In this document: positions 42,989 through 52,346 of the stretch, in pieces | How positions within the stretch are numbered: the stretch's first letter is position 1 | Layout of the letters: every line of letters starts with the position of its first letter | Source: 66-474 sp963771735 | GTDB lineage: Bacteria; Pseudomonadota; Gammaproteobacteria; Xanthomonadales; Rhodanobacteraceae | NCBI GenBank assembly: GCA_963771735.1 | Contig: CAVYUN010000002.1 | Coordinates: forward strand, 806,001 to 870,000 | Length of the DNA: 64,000 bases | Direction of reading: 5' to 3' | Translations under genes and position numbers: made by a program | The notes under the pieces: model-generated | Databases searched by the model: none | The model's input: only the letters and a program-made list of their open reading frames with translations | Told to the model about the DNA's origin: nothing

Positions 42989-43528
42989 TCAGTTATCACT
43001 GCCAGCCAAGGCGGTGGTGACGTGCCCGCCGCTGAGCGAGACGCGGTAGTGCGCGATACGTTTGCCGTGGTTCTGGATGACGTCCACGTCCACGTGGGCC
43101 TCGTTGCCGCGACCGGCGGCATTGGCCTCGAGTGCCGGGCCACGGCCGATGTGTTCGGCTTGTGCGATCGCCTCGCCGAAGGTCAGCTTGCTGCCATCGA
43201 GCGCGTGCGCGCCGCGTGCGTCCTCGCCGTGCGCAGCGCTGCTGCCGAGCACACGGCCACTGGACGCATCGATACGCAGTTCGAGCTTGGCATCGCCGCG
43301 CAACACATCCACTTCGTACCAGTGGCCGCGACGCGTGGCCTCCATCCCGTAACCGTAGGCCCGTCCGCCGCCGCTTTCGGCGATCTTCACGGCCTGGGTC
43401 GGAGTAACCGGCGCGTTCAATACAGCCGCCATTTCCATGTGGTCGCCGGGCTCGATGCTGCCGGCGAATGCGCACGCGCTGACCAGTGCCAAGGCCAGGA
43501 CCGAACCATTGATTGCAATTTGTTTCAT
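42989..43528 (-). CDS. PepSY domain protein, exported
   Basis: A 179-residue secreted protein with a Sec signal peptide (MKQIAINGSVLALALVSACA, cleavage near AFA-GS). The mature part has two PepSY-like repeats: TQAVKIAESGGGRAYGYGMEA followed by YEVDVLRGDAKLELRIDASSG, then FGEAIAQAEHIGRG and a second beta strand set. PepSY domains bind or inhibit peptidases and often accompany two-component systems of the PmrAB/PhoPQ type. Its promoter carries the CTAAGC direct repeat and faces the response regulator gene. Confidence 0.88.
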   Translation of the reverse strand: MKQIAINGSVLALALVSACAFAGSIEPGDHMEMAAVLNAPVTPTQAVKIAESGGGRAYGYGMEATRRGHWYEVDVLRGDAKLELRIDASSGRVLGSSAAHGEDARGAHALDGSKLTFGEAIAQAEHIGRGPALEANAAGRGNEAHVDVDVIQNHGKRIAHYRVSLSGGHVTTALAGSDN

Positions 43529-43576
43529 GAGTCCAGATTTCCTTGTCGGTGGAGGCTTCAGTCTGCAATGCGAGGC

Positions 43577-43613
43577 TTTGTAGCCACTTCATGACTGCTT
43601 AGCTTCCGCTTAG
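43577..43613 (-). promoter_or_regulatory. Direct-repeat operator and promoter of the PepSY gene
   Basis: On the plus strand GCTTAG occurs at 43597-43602 and 43608-43613, exactly 11 bases apart, so both half-sites face the same side of the helix. On the minus strand a TACAAA -10 box (43582-43577) lies 14 bases downstream, so the repeat occupies the -35 position, as in PmrA- and PhoP-type activated promoters. The operator sits between the divergent PepSY and response regulator genes. Confidence 0.6.
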
Positions 43614-43669
43614 TGGTGGTGTCGCGTACAGGCTGCTAGCTTTTACGCATCGTTATCCAGGGATTGCGC

Positions 43670-44335
43670 ATGAAACTGCTGCTGGTCGAGGATTCCGAGC
43701 GTCTGCGCGCGACGCTTGCGCGTGGCCTGCGCGCAGCCGGCATGACCGTGGACACCGCCGGCGACGGCGTCGAGGCCAACGGGTATCTGGCCGGCTACGC
43801 CTACGACCTGGTCGTGCTGGACCTGGGTCTGCCGCGCCTGGACGGACTGGGCGTATTGCGCGCGCTGCCCACGGGCGGCGAACGGCCGCGGGTGCTGGTG
43901 CTGTCCGCGCGCGACCAGGTCGGCGACCGGGTCGAGGCCTTGAACGCGGGTGCCGACGATTATCTGGTCAAGCCGTTCGCTTTCGAGGAATTGCTGGCAC
44001 GCCTGCATGCATTGGCCAGGCGCCCGGCCGAAACCCAGGCTGACGTACTCGAACATGCCGGCGTGCGGCTGGAACCCCAGGCACACAAGGCAACGGCGAA
44101 AGGCGTGATGTTGCAGCTCACGCCGCGTGAGTTCGCGTTGCTGGAACTGTTGTTGCGGCACCGTGGCCGCGTGTTTTCGAGGGCGGAGATCCTCGAGCGG
44201 ATTGCCGGCAGTGACACCGAGGCTTCCGACCGCAGCATCGAGGTGGTGGTTTTCGGCTTGCGTCGCAAGCTGGACGATGCGGGTTGCACGGGGCTCATCG
44301 AGAACCGGCGTGGCGCCGGGTACCTGATCCCGTGA
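43670..44335 (+). CDS. OmpR-family response regulator
   Basis: A 221-residue regulator. The receiver domain has acidic residues VEDSER, Asp 51 (VVLDLGLP) and Lys 101 (LVKPF); the C-terminal winged helix has LTPREFALLELLLRHRGRVFSRAEIL and ending ENRRGAGYLIP, as in QseB/PmrA/ColR-like regulators. The kinase gene follows with a four-base overlap. The nearby GCTTAG repeats fit the direct-repeat sites of this family. The signal is unknown. Confidence 0.93.
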   Translation: MKLLLVEDSERLRATLARGLRAAGMTVDTAGDGVEANGYLAGYAYDLVVLDLGLPRLDGLGVLRALPTGGERPRVLVLSARDQVGDRVEALNAGADDYLVKPFAFEELLARLHALARRPAETQADVLEHAGVRLEPQAHKATAKGVMLQLTPREFALLELLLRHRGRVFSRAEILERIAGSDTEASDRSIEVVVFGLRRKLDDAGCTGLIENRRGAGYLIP

Positions 44336-45723
44336 ACGCGCGGACAAAAACCTTTTCATTGCGCGGGCGCCTTACGTTGCTGCTGGCGCTCACGGTGCTC
44401 GTGGTTTTCGGTACGGCGACCAGGCTCGTGGATTGGCGTGCCGATTCGGAAATGCAGCAACGCTTTGACGACGCTTTGCTCGCGCGCGCGCAATCGCTGG
44501 CGGCGCTGGCGCAAGTCGAAGGCGGCAAGGTTGTGGTGGATGCGGACGATATTCCGACCACCGTGTTTCCCGGCAGTGCAGGCGGCAGTTGGTACGAATT
44601 GCGCTGCGCGGGGGAAGTGATCGCACGAACCAACCACATACCGCCACCGCTAAACGCGGGCAAGCGTCCAGTGTACGCTGACGCACAACTTGGCGATGGG
44701 CGCATGCTGCGGGTCGTCGCGTTGCGGTTCGTGCCCGTTTCCGAAGAAGGAACAGTCAAGCCGGGCACGCCGACATGCAGCTTGCGCTTCGCACGCGATC
44801 GCAAGTCGCTCGACGATTTGCTCGATACCCTCGATTTCATCCTGCTTGGCAGCTTGTTCGGCGCCTGCGTATTGGTGGTGTTGGCGACGCCCTGGCTGGT
44901 GCGGCGCGGATTGCGGCCACTCGCGGTACTGGATCAAGCCATGGCCGGGATCGGCCCCGACGCGCCCGGCGTACGCCTGCCCGCAAGCGGCACGACCGAG
45001 CTTGCGCCGCTGGTTGCGCGCTTCAACGAGGTGCTGTCGCGCATGGACGAAGGTCTTGCGCGTGAACGCCAGTTCGCTTCGGGATTGGCGCATGAGTTCC
45101 GCACGCGCCTCGCCGAGTTGCGCACGCTGGTGGACGTCGAGATGCGCTACCCCAGTGGACGCGACACGCACAGCATGCTCGGCGAGATCGGCAACATCGG
45201 GACGGAACTGGAGGCGACCATCACGGCGTTGCTGCAATTGACGCGCATCGAGTCCGGCTTCGAGCAGTCACAGCTTGAAGACATACCGCTTGCGTCGTTG
45301 CTTGCACGGGAAAACGCACGTCACCAGGAAGCTGCCCGCATGCGCGACGTGCGCATCGAATCCGCGGTGGAGTGCGACCCCGCTTTCACGATCGAGACGG
45401 ATCCCGCCCTGCTCGAAATCGTGCTCGACAACCTGATCGGCAACGCCGTGGCCTACGCTCCATCGGGCAGTGTCATCTCGCTGCGTGCAACGCGGCAAGG
45501 CATCGAGGTGCGCAACCAGGCGCCTTCGTTGCACGCACAGGATCTTGCCAGCTTCGGCCAGCGCTTCTGGCGCAAGGACGCGCGCGGCGAGGGGCACGCG
45601 GGCCTGGGCCTTTCGCTGGCCGGCGCGGCGGCACGCGCGCTGCGGATGACGCTGTCGTTCAAACTGGAAAACGGCGTGCTGTGCGCCAGCCTGGACTGGT
45701 GCCGGGACACGACGCGGGCATAG
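44332..45723 (+). CDS. Sensor histidine kinase partner of the response regulator
   Basis: A 463-residue membrane kinase. Two membrane helices (about residues 12-30 and 166-186) flank a periplasmic sensor of about 135 residues containing a cysteine pair (LRCAG and TPTCSL). The H box is LAHEFRTRLAEL with His 254; the usual proline after the RT is an arginine. N box NLIGNAVAYAPSG and a short G box (EGHAGLGLSLAG) complete the catalytic part. The GTG start at 44332 overlaps the response regulator stop. It reads like a QseC-type envelope sensor. Confidence 0.9.
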   Translation: MNARTKTFSLRGRLTLLLALTVLVVFGTATRLVDWRADSEMQQRFDDALLARAQSLAALAQVEGGKVVVDADDIPTTVFPGSAGGSWYELRCAGEVIARTNHIPPPLNAGKRPVYADAQLGDGRMLRVVALRFVPVSEEGTVKPGTPTCSLRFARDRKSLDDLLDTLDFILLGSLFGACVLVVLATPWLVRRGLRPLAVLDQAMAGIGPDAPGVRLPASGTTELAPLVARFNEVLSRMDEGLARERQFASGLAHEFRTRLAELRTLVDVEMRYPSGRDTHSMLGEIGNIGTELEATITALLQLTRIESGFEQSQLEDIPLASLLARENARHQEAARMRDVRIESAVECDPAFTIETDPALLEIVLDNLIGNAVAYAPSGSVISLRATRQGIEVRNQAPSLHAQDLASFGQRFWRKDARGEGHAGLGLSLAGAAARALRMTLSFKLENGVLCASLDWCRDTTRA

Positions 45724-45735
45724 CAGCGGGCGGGC

Positions 45736-48700
45736 TCACGCGCGTCGGCGCATCGCCAGCATGTAGAGCGCCGGCATCACCACCAGTACCAGCGGGACAG
45801 CGACCAGCATGCCCGCGATGATCGCGATCGCCAGCGGTTGTTGCATCTGTGCGCCGCGTCCGATCGCCAGCGCCAGCGGCGCGAGCGTCAGTATCGCGGC
45901 GATGGTGGACATCAGGATCGCACGCAAACGGTTGTGGCCGGCCTGCAGCAGGCTTTCGCGCAGGGTAGGCGGCGACTCGTCCCGGGAAACCTGATCCCGG
46001 ATGTCGGCCAGCTCTGAAAAGTAGAAAATCGACAGCTCGGTGACGATGCCGACGATCATGGTCATGCCCATCATCGAGGAAATGTCGAGCTCGGTGCCGG
46101 TGATCCACAGCCCGATGAACACCCCGCAGATCGCGAGCAACGGCTGGGCCAGCACCACGATCGCGGCGCGGAAGCTCTCGTACAGGAACAACAACAATGT
46201 GAACACCAGTGCGAAAGCGGTCAGCAGCACGATGGTCAGGCCGCGAAAGGCGATCTGTTGCTGCTGGTAGAGGCCGCCCAGCTCGTAGTACATCCCGGGC
46301 GGCAGTTCGCCGCGGGCAGCCAGCATCCTTTTCACGTCGCCCATGGTGGAGCCGAGGTCGCGCCCCGCGATGCGCGCGGTTACCGCCAGCATGCGTTTCA
46401 GGTTTTCGTGGTCGATTTCCGGTTGACCGCCTTGCCGGGTCAGCGTGGCGACGCGCGACAGTGGAAACACGTTGCCATGCCCGTCGCTGATCGGCAATGA
46501 CGCCAGCTGTTCGATCTCGGCGCGATCCTTCGGTGGCACCCACACGCGCACCGCCACCATCTTGGGACCCTGCGGCAGTTCGGCCGCCACGGTGCCCGCG
46601 ACCGCGGACGCGACCTGGTCGGCCACGCGCTTGGGATCCAGACCCAGCATGGCGGCCTTGACCGGATCGACGTGCACCTCGAGCGCATTGCCGGCCGGAT
46701 TGATGCCGTTGCGCACGCTGACCACGCCCCGGATTTTCCCGAGCTGCGCCGCGACCTTCTTGGCGGTGGCGTCGAGTTGTCCGACGTTGTCGGAAAACAG
46801 CTTCACTTCGATCGGCTCGGGAACGGCGGTGAGATCGCCGATCATGTCCTCCAGCAGTTGCGAGACGTCCACGTCCAGGCCGGGGACTTTGGCGGCGACC
46901 TGTTCGCGGATGTTTTCCATCACGGTCTCCGTCGATGGCCGCGCGCCGCTCTTCAGGCGCACGAAGAAATCGCCACGATTGGCTTCGGTGAGGCCGCCGC
47001 CCAGCTGCAGGCCGGTGCGCAGGGAGTAGGTATCGACGTAAGGGTTCTCGTGCAGGATCGCGCCGACCTTGTCGAGTAGCCGGCTGGTCTCGGCAAGCGA
47101 AGTGCCGGGTGTCGACAGGTAATCCAGCACGAAACCGCCCTCGTCCATTTTCGGCATGAAGCCGGTGCCGACCGACTTGTAGGCGAAGAATCCGGCCACC
47201 ACCAACGGAATCAATCCGATCAGCAGCAGCATCGGCCATTCCAGCACGCGCAGCAGCACCGTCTCGTAGAAGTGCGTGAATCGCTGCCAGAAACGGGTCG
47301 GCGGACGTTCCTCGGCATGGCGCTCGTCGATCAGGCGTTCGGCCAGCAACGGCACGACGATGAAGGTGAGCAGGTAGGAGATCACCAGTGCGCTCGCCAT
47401 CGTCAGCGACAACGCCTTGAAAAACGCTCCGGTGACACCGGTCAGGAACGCCAGCGGCAAGAAGATGATGATGGTGGCCAGTGACGAGCCGGTTTGCGGG
47501 CGCGCGAACTCGCGCGCGGCAAAGGCGATGCGTTCACTGACATGGCCGCCCATGCCGCGGAACCGCCGCATGATGTGCTCGAGCATGACCACTACATCGT
47601 CGATCAGCAGGCCGACTGCCGCCGCCATGCCGCCCAGCGTCATCATGTTGAAGCTCATATGCAGCAGCTTTAGCAACAATGTGGTAATCGCGAGTGTCGA
47701 GGGCACCACCAGCAACGCGACCAGGATCACCCGGGTGTTGCGCAGGAACACGAAAAGCACCAGTCCCGCCAGGACGATGCCGATCAGGATCGCGTCGCGC
47801 ACGCTGCCCGCGGAAGCCCGGACCAGCTGGGTCTGGTCGTACCATGCCGCGATTTTCACGCCCTTCGGCATCTGCGAGGCGTAGGTGGCGATCTTCGCCT
47901 TGACCGCATCCACCATCGCGAGGCTGTTGGCAGACGGTTGCTGGAACACCTGCATCAGGATCGCGGGATGGCCGTCCGCGCTGGTTCTCACCCATTGCGG
48001 TTCAACGCCCTTCTGGACGGTCGCGATGTCGCCAACGCGCACCACGCCGCCCGGCCCCGCGCGCACGACGACGTCGCGCAGCGTGCGCACGCTGCCGGGT
48101 TGGTTGTTGGTCAGGAGCAGATACAACTTGTAATGATCGGACAGTCGTCCCAACGCGGAAATGTCGGCTGCGCCGGAAACGGCGCGCGTCACGTCGGCGA
48201 TCGTAAGGTTCTGCGCGCGCAGCTTTGCGGGATCGATGTCGATGTGGAACTCGCCGATGCCGCGGCCCTGCACGTCCACCAGTGCGACGCCCTGCACGCC
48301 GCTGAGCAACGGGCGCAACTGGTATTGCGCCAGGTCGTAGAGTTGCGTCTGCGTGAGGGTCCTGCTGCGCAGGCTGTAGGCGATCACCGGTTCGTCCACG
48401 GTCGGGTCCATCCGCACCGAATGGATGATCGTGGCTGGCGGCAGTTCCGGCAGCACCTGGCTCATCGCCGCATTCACGTCGAGCAGGGCGCGGCTCATGT
48501 CCGCACCCCAGTCGAAATCGACGTCGATCTCCGCGCTGCCGCGGCTGGTGGTCGAACGTACGTTGCGCACGCCGCGCACGCGCCGGATGGCTTCCTCGAC
48601 CGGCGTCGTGACCGCAACCACCATCTGGGTGGCGGGACGGGAGCCCGCGTCGATGTCCACGCGCACGCGCGGGAAGGAAACATCGGGAAACAGCGAGACC

Positions 48701-48798
48701 GGCAGGTTGAACACCGAAACCAGGCCGCCCAGCGCGAGGATGAAAGTCAGGAACAGCAGCGAGCGCCGATGCGCCTGAAACCACGCGGCGATGTTCAT
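45736..48798 (-). CDS. Efflux RND transporter permease
   Basis: A 1020-residue inner-membrane pump with the twelve membrane segments and two large periplasmic loops of the RND superfamily. The proton relay Asp-Asp pair is in GLLIDDVVVMLEHIMRR, in the fourth helix. The start MNIAAWFQAHRR and the PVSLFPDVSFPRV motif are typical. The pump matches the general heavy-metal/multidrug class without a single clear substrate. The ATG at 48798 was chosen over an upstream extension. It follows the adaptor gene with a 67-base gap. Confidence 0.93.
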   Translation of the reverse strand: MNIAAWFQAHRRSLLFLTFILALGGLVSVFNLPVSLFPDVSFPRVRVDIDAGSRPATQMVVAVTTPVEEAIRRVRGVRNVRSTTSRGSAEIDVDFDWGADMSRALLDVNAAMSQVLPELPPATIIHSVRMDPTVDEPVIAYSLRSRTLTQTQLYDLAQYQLRPLLSGVQGVALVDVQGRGIGEFHIDIDPAKLRAQNLTIADVTRAVSGAADISALGRLSDHYKLYLLLTNNQPGSVRTLRDVVVRAGPGGVVRVGDIATVQKGVEPQWVRTSADGHPAILMQVFQQPSANSLAMVDAVKAKIATYASQMPKGVKIAAWYDQTQLVRASAGSVRDAILIGIVLAGLVLFVFLRNTRVILVALLVVPSTLAITTLLLKLLHMSFNMMTLGGMAAAVGLLIDDVVVMLEHIMRRFRGMGGHVSERIAFAAREFARPQTGSSLATIIIFLPLAFLTGVTGAFFKALSLTMASALVISYLLTFIVVPLLAERLIDERHAEERPPTRFWQRFTHFYETVLLRVLEWPMLLLIGLIPLVVAGFFAYKSVGTGFMPKMDEGGFVLDYLSTPGTSLAETSRLLDKVGAILHENPYVDTYSLRTGLQLGGGLTEANRGDFFVRLKSGARPSTETVMENIREQVAAKVPGLDVDVSQLLEDMIGDLTAVPEPIEVKLFSDNVGQLDATAKKVAAQLGKIRGVVSVRNGINPAGNALEVHVDPVKAAMLGLDPKRVADQVASAVAGTVAAELPQGPKMVAVRVWVPPKDRAEIEQLASLPISDGHGNVFPLSRVATLTRQGGQPEIDHENLKRMLAVTARIAGRDLGSTMGDVKRMLAARGELPPGMYYELGGLYQQQQIAFRGLTIVLLTAFALVFTLLLFLYESFRAAIVVLAQPLLAICGVFIGLWITGTELDISSMMGMTMIVGIVTELSIFYFSELADIRDQVSRDESPPTLRESLLQAGHNRLRAILMSTIAAILTLAPLALAIGRGAQMQQPLAIAIIAGMLVAVPLVLVVMPALYMLAMRRRA

Positions 48799-48865
48799 GC
48801 GGCATGCCCGTCGACGATCACGGGGCGGCAAAGCACGCAATCAAGCTTGACGGACAACGCGTACG

Positions 48866-49957
48866 TCATCGGGTGCCGGCCTTCGCGTCCTTCGCCTTCA
48901 CCGCGTCGCCATCCGAAATTTCGTAGCTGCCCAGCGTGATGACCGGCGCATGCGGGTCGAGCGTGCCTTTGACGCCCACGGGGCTGCCGTTGGGCGCAAC
49001 AACCTTTACTTCCACGCGTTTGGCCTTGCCCCGTTCGATCTGGAACACGTAGTCGCCCTGCGCGTCGCTTTGCACGGCGTCGCGGGGCACCGACCATGCC
49101 TTGAAGTCGGAAGTCTGGACAATCGCGGACAGTGCGGTGCCGGTGGCAAGCGGGGTATGGCCATCGATCGTCGCGACCAGACCGACCAGATGGGTTTGCG
49201 GATCGACGGCATCGCCGACCATGGCGACGCTGCCGCGTAGCGGGGATCCTTCGGGCGAGCCGTACACGGGCCGGATCGATACCGGCATGCCGGTGCGAAT
49301 GCCAGAAGCGTCCTCGGGGTTCACGCCGAGCTGCGCAGCCAGCGCGGACGCCGGCGTGAACTGCACCAGCGGGGCGCCGGCGGGAATGCGTTGGCCCTTC
49401 TGGACAGAGAGTGCAGTGACGACGCCGTCGGAAGGGGCGCTCAACTCGGCAAGGGACTGCGCACCACCAAGCCGCGCCTGCGCATCGAAAGCCGCCTGCG
49501 CATCCGCCAGTGCCTTGCGCGCGGCGTCCAGTTGGGTGTTCGTGGCCAACTTCTCGGCATGCAGGCGCTCGGTGCGGGCGAGGTCATTCCGGGCGGTCCT
49601 GAACCCGCTTTGCGCTTGCAGGTAGGCACTGCGGGCCGAGGGATCGGTGGCGAGCTTCAGCAGTACCTCGCCGCGATGCACGTGCCGCCCGGCGATGACT
49701 TCCGTCGCCACCACTTGTCCTGCTTGCGGCAAGCTCAGTGACAAGGCGTCGCGGCTGTCTGCCGCGAGTTGTCCATAGGCGGAGACTTCGTGATGGAAGA
49801 CCCGGAGTTGCGGCATAATGACATCGACGTCGACGGGTGCCTGGGTGCTGCTCGCCGGCGCGCCTCCCGAACACGCGGTCAAAACTAGGGCCAGCGCGCC
49901 GGCGAAGATCAGGGAACACGAACGGAGCTGCGGGAGATGGGGGCTGGAGTGGATCAT
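48866..49957 (-). CDS. RND efflux periplasmic adaptor (membrane fusion protein)
   Basis: A 363-residue adaptor. The lipobox LVLTAC places a lipidated cysteine near residue 29. The barrel-sandwich hybrid begins QVVATEVIAGRHVHRGEVLLKL, the helical hairpin AYLQAQSGFRTARNDLARTE is short, and the second lipoyl half reads LSAPSDGVVTALSVQKGQRIPAGAPL. It links the inner-membrane pump to the outer-membrane channel; both are encoded next to it on the same strand. Confidence 0.92.
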   Translation of the reverse strand: MIHSSPHLPQLRSCSLIFAGALALVLTACSGGAPASSTQAPVDVDVIMPQLRVFHHEVSAYGQLAADSRDALSLSLPQAGQVVATEVIAGRHVHRGEVLLKLATDPSARSAYLQAQSGFRTARNDLARTERLHAEKLATNTQLDAARKALADAQAAFDAQARLGGAQSLAELSAPSDGVVTALSVQKGQRIPAGAPLVQFTPASALAAQLGVNPEDASGIRTGMPVSIRPVYGSPEGSPLRGSVAMVGDAVDPQTHLVGLVATIDGHTPLATGTALSAIVQTSDFKAWSVPRDAVQSDAQGDYVFQIERGKAKRVEVKVVAPNGSPVGVKGTLDPHAPVITLGSYEISDGDAVKAKDAKAGTR

Positions 49958-49986
49958 GGTGTCTGTTCGAATCTGGTCTGCTCAGG

Positions 49987-51381
49987 TCACTGTGGCGATG
50001 ACAGTGTTCGGCCGCTGCCCTCATTTGCGACATCCGGCCAATTGCCCGTCAGCGCGTCAAGCGCGATTGCGGTTTCGTGGGTGGTGTCTTCCAGCGTCAG
50101 CAACGCGGTGTCTGCGGTGAGCGAGTTGGCGCGTATTGCCAGGTAGGTCGGCCAATCGATCCGCCCGGCAGCATAATTGGTACGGGCAGCCTTGCGAGCC
50201 GCGGCCAGACTGGCAGCATGCGTGGCCAGTTCGGCACCTTGCGTGCGGTCGCTGTTCAGGTCCGCGAGCAGCCGCCGGACGTCGTTGCGGTCGGTGAGCA
50301 GACGCGCGGAATACTCATCGTGCAGCTGCAACCTGGTTGCGCGCTCGATCGCGATGTTGCCGCGATTGCCGTCGAACAGTGGCAGCGACAGTCCGATCGA
50401 AAAACCCGTGCTGGAAATGTTGCTGTTGTCCCGCGTCTTCACGAAGCCGACCGTAATGGCCGGAAACTGGGCCAGGATCGCCGCGCGGAGTTTTTCGTTC
50501 TGCGCGCGATAGCCCGCCTGAAGCGCCAGCAAGTCCGGACGTCGCCGGGCCATGTCCACCAGCGCCCTATCCACCCGGCCGGGGTCCGGAACGACCGAGA
50601 ACGGATCGCCGGTGATATGCAGCCGCACCGAAGCCTCGAGGCCGAGCAAGTCGTGCAGGTCGTGTTCGGCGAGGTGCAATTGCCGCTTCGCATCCCCAAG
50701 CTGGTTGTTCACGTCGGACGCCGCGTTCAAACCGGTACCAGCCATCTCGTAAGTGAGATCGCCGGCGTGAAGCGCTTGCGTGATCGCGCCCTGGAGCGGC
50801 GCCAAGGCGGTGCGTTCGCGCTCGAGGCGTGTGACCAGTTTGCGCAGGAAATACACGCGGTCGAACAGCGTCCGTGCCTGGGCGATGGCCTGCCATTCGC
50901 TCCACAGCAGGTTGAGATCCACGTCCCGGGCACTGGCGCGGGCCGTCTTCACTCGCGCCGAACGCGTGACGAGGTTGCCGAGGTCGAACGTCAGGCCGGC
51001 CGCATAGGACGTCGTCGTGCCCGGCGGACTGTTGGCAGCCGGGTGGTCGTGCTCATAGCTGAACTGCGGGTCGGGCAGCAGACCTGCCGCGTAAGCCTGG
51101 GCGTGTGCCACGCCGGCGGCATCGCGCTGGATCTTCAGTTGCGGATCGTTGGCGACCGCCAGCATCGCGATCTCGGTCACGTCGAGGCCGTTCGACGGGT
51201 CGAACGTGTATGCGCGCAGCGCGGGGACCGGCATGGAAGCTGCCGGCACCTTGATGTCCGCGACGCGTTTAGCGCCACGCCCGTTGTCGAGCGGCAGCGC
51301 GTGGTATGTGGCGCAGCCCGCTAGCAGCAGGGCCGCCATTCCCGAGATACCCACGCAGGGTGCAAGCTTTCGACACATCAT
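49987..51381 (-). CDS. TolC-family outer membrane efflux lipoprotein
   Basis: A 464-residue channel protein. The N-terminal signal MMCRKLAPCVGISGMAALLLAGC ends in a lipobox, so unlike the housekeeping TolC it is lipid-anchored. Two repeated halves are seen: DVTEIAMLAVANDPQLKIQR and RPDLLALQAGYRAQNEKLRA. The start at 51381 (MMCRK) was chosen because it gives the signal peptide; the frame extends 31 codons upstream. It is first of the RND operon and its upstream sequence contains the GCTTAG-N5-GCTTAG repeat shared with the PepSY gene. Confidence 0.9.
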   Translation of the reverse strand: MMCRKLAPCVGISGMAALLLAGCATYHALPLDNGRGAKRVADIKVPAASMPVPALRAYTFDPSNGLDVTEIAMLAVANDPQLKIQRDAAGVAHAQAYAAGLLPDPQFSYEHDHPAANSPPGTTTSYAAGLTFDLGNLVTRSARVKTARASARDVDLNLLWSEWQAIAQARTLFDRVYFLRKLVTRLERERTALAPLQGAITQALHAGDLTYEMAGTGLNAASDVNNQLGDAKRQLHLAEHDLHDLLGLEASVRLHITGDPFSVVPDPGRVDRALVDMARRRPDLLALQAGYRAQNEKLRAAILAQFPAITVGFVKTRDNSNISSTGFSIGLSLPLFDGNRGNIAIERATRLQLHDEYSARLLTDRNDVRRLLADLNSDRTQGAELATHAASLAAARKAARTNYAAGRIDWPTYLAIRANSLTADTALLTLEDTTHETAIALDALTGNWPDVANEGSGRTLSSPQ

Positions 51382-51399
51382 TCCAGTCTGCAATCTTGT

Positions 51400-51416
51400 G
51401 CTTAGCCGCGGCTTAG
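51400..51416 (-). promoter_or_regulatory. Direct-repeat operator of the RND efflux operon
   Basis: GCTTAG at 51400-51405 and 51411-51416, again exactly 11 bases apart, directly upstream of the efflux channel start. On the minus strand it reads CTAAGC-CGCGG-CTAAGC, the same orientation as in the PepSY promoter. An 11-base sequence (ATTGCAGACTG on the minus strand) also recurs downstream of both sites. A common response regulator is inferred. Confidence 0.6.
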
Positions 51417-51588
51417 CCGGAATTGGCTTCCATTGCCGCGAACTTTCGGCTTTGCGCATTGTCGCGCCAGACACCTAAGTGAAACCAAAGCCTGACACCG
51501 CAACGTGCGCGAAACACCCCAATGTGCCTCTTCGGTCGAGGCGGCGCGTTCCTGCAGCAATAGTGTCGTGAAGCAAAGGTAGTGCAAC

Positions 51589-51849
51589 ATGTCTGCCAAC
51601 GTCTGGCTGACCGTGGGATTGATCGGCCAGATGATCTTCTCCGCGCGGTTCGTCGTCCAGTGGATTCACAGCGAACGTCATCGGCGCAGCAGCATTCCCA
51701 TGTCCTTCTGGTATCTGAGCATCGTCGGGGCAGTGATTTTGCTCTGCTACGCCTTGTACATGCGTGATCCCGTTTTCATCATTGGCCAAGCTGGCGGACT
51801 GTTCATCTATTCGCGCAACCTCCAGTTGCGTCGGCGGGAAGCCGCATGA
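51589..51849 (+). CDS. LAB_N domain membrane protein (first copy)
   Basis: An 86-residue membrane protein with three hydrophobic segments, matching the lipid A biosynthesis N-terminal domain (LAB_N): GLIGQMIFSARFVVQWIHSE and SFWYLSIVGAVILLCYALY. LAB_N belongs, to my knowledge, to the MtN3/PQ-loop clan of small half-transporters. It overlaps the next, homologous gene by four bases, so the two products are probably made as a heterodimer. The role is probably envelope related, perhaps lipid-linked sugar translocation; this is inference. Confidence 0.85.
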   Translation: MSANVWLTVGLIGQMIFSARFVVQWIHSERHRRSSIPMSFWYLSIVGAVILLCYALYMRDPVFIIGQAGGLFIYSRNLQLRRREAA

Positions 51850-52139
51850 GCCTGGACATGATTTCGATCCTGCCGGCCCGTCGCGATGTCCTGTGGCTCT
51901 GGCTGGGTCTGACCGGCCAGGTACTGTTCGGTCTCAGGTTCCTGATCCAGTGGATTTACAGCGAGATCAAGGGCAGGAGCAGGATCCCGCCCGTTTTCTG
52001 GTATCTGAGCGTGGCGGGCGGCGCGTTGCTGCTGATTTACGCGGTCCATCGCAACGAGGTGCCGTTCATCGTCGGCGAGACGGTGACGCTGTTGGTGTTC
52101 ATGCGCAACGTCCAACTGTTGCGTCGGCCGCGCGAATGA
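51846..52139 (+). CDS. LAB_N domain membrane protein (second copy)
   Basis: A 97-residue paralogue of the preceding protein, with the same three-helix layout: GLTGQVLFGLRFLIQWIYSE and VFWYLSVAGGALLLIYAVH, followed by FIVGETVTLLVFMRNVQLL. The two copies share about 40 percent identity by eye and are translationally coupled (ATGA overlap), pointing to a heterodimeric membrane unit. They precede a GT39 glycosyltransferase and an AsnB-like gene. Confidence 0.85.
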   Translation: MSLDMISILPARRDVLWLWLGLTGQVLFGLRFLIQWIYSEIKGRSRIPPVFWYLSVAGGALLLIYAVHRNEVPFIVGETVTLLVFMRNVQLLRRPRE

Positions 52140-52346
52140 ATCATACGCATCTGCGCACCGGTCGTGCCATGTGGCAATTCGCCGGAAGCCGGCGCGATTC
52201 CGGCAGCGGGGTAGTTGACTGCCCGTGCGGAGCGACAGTGCGCGGCCCATCTTCTGGAACTTGCCTTGCTCGGGTAATTCGCATTTCGGCGGGCTTGGCG
52301 CGTCCCGTGTTTCCACGGTGACATAGTCGATGACGAGCTCGCCCGC

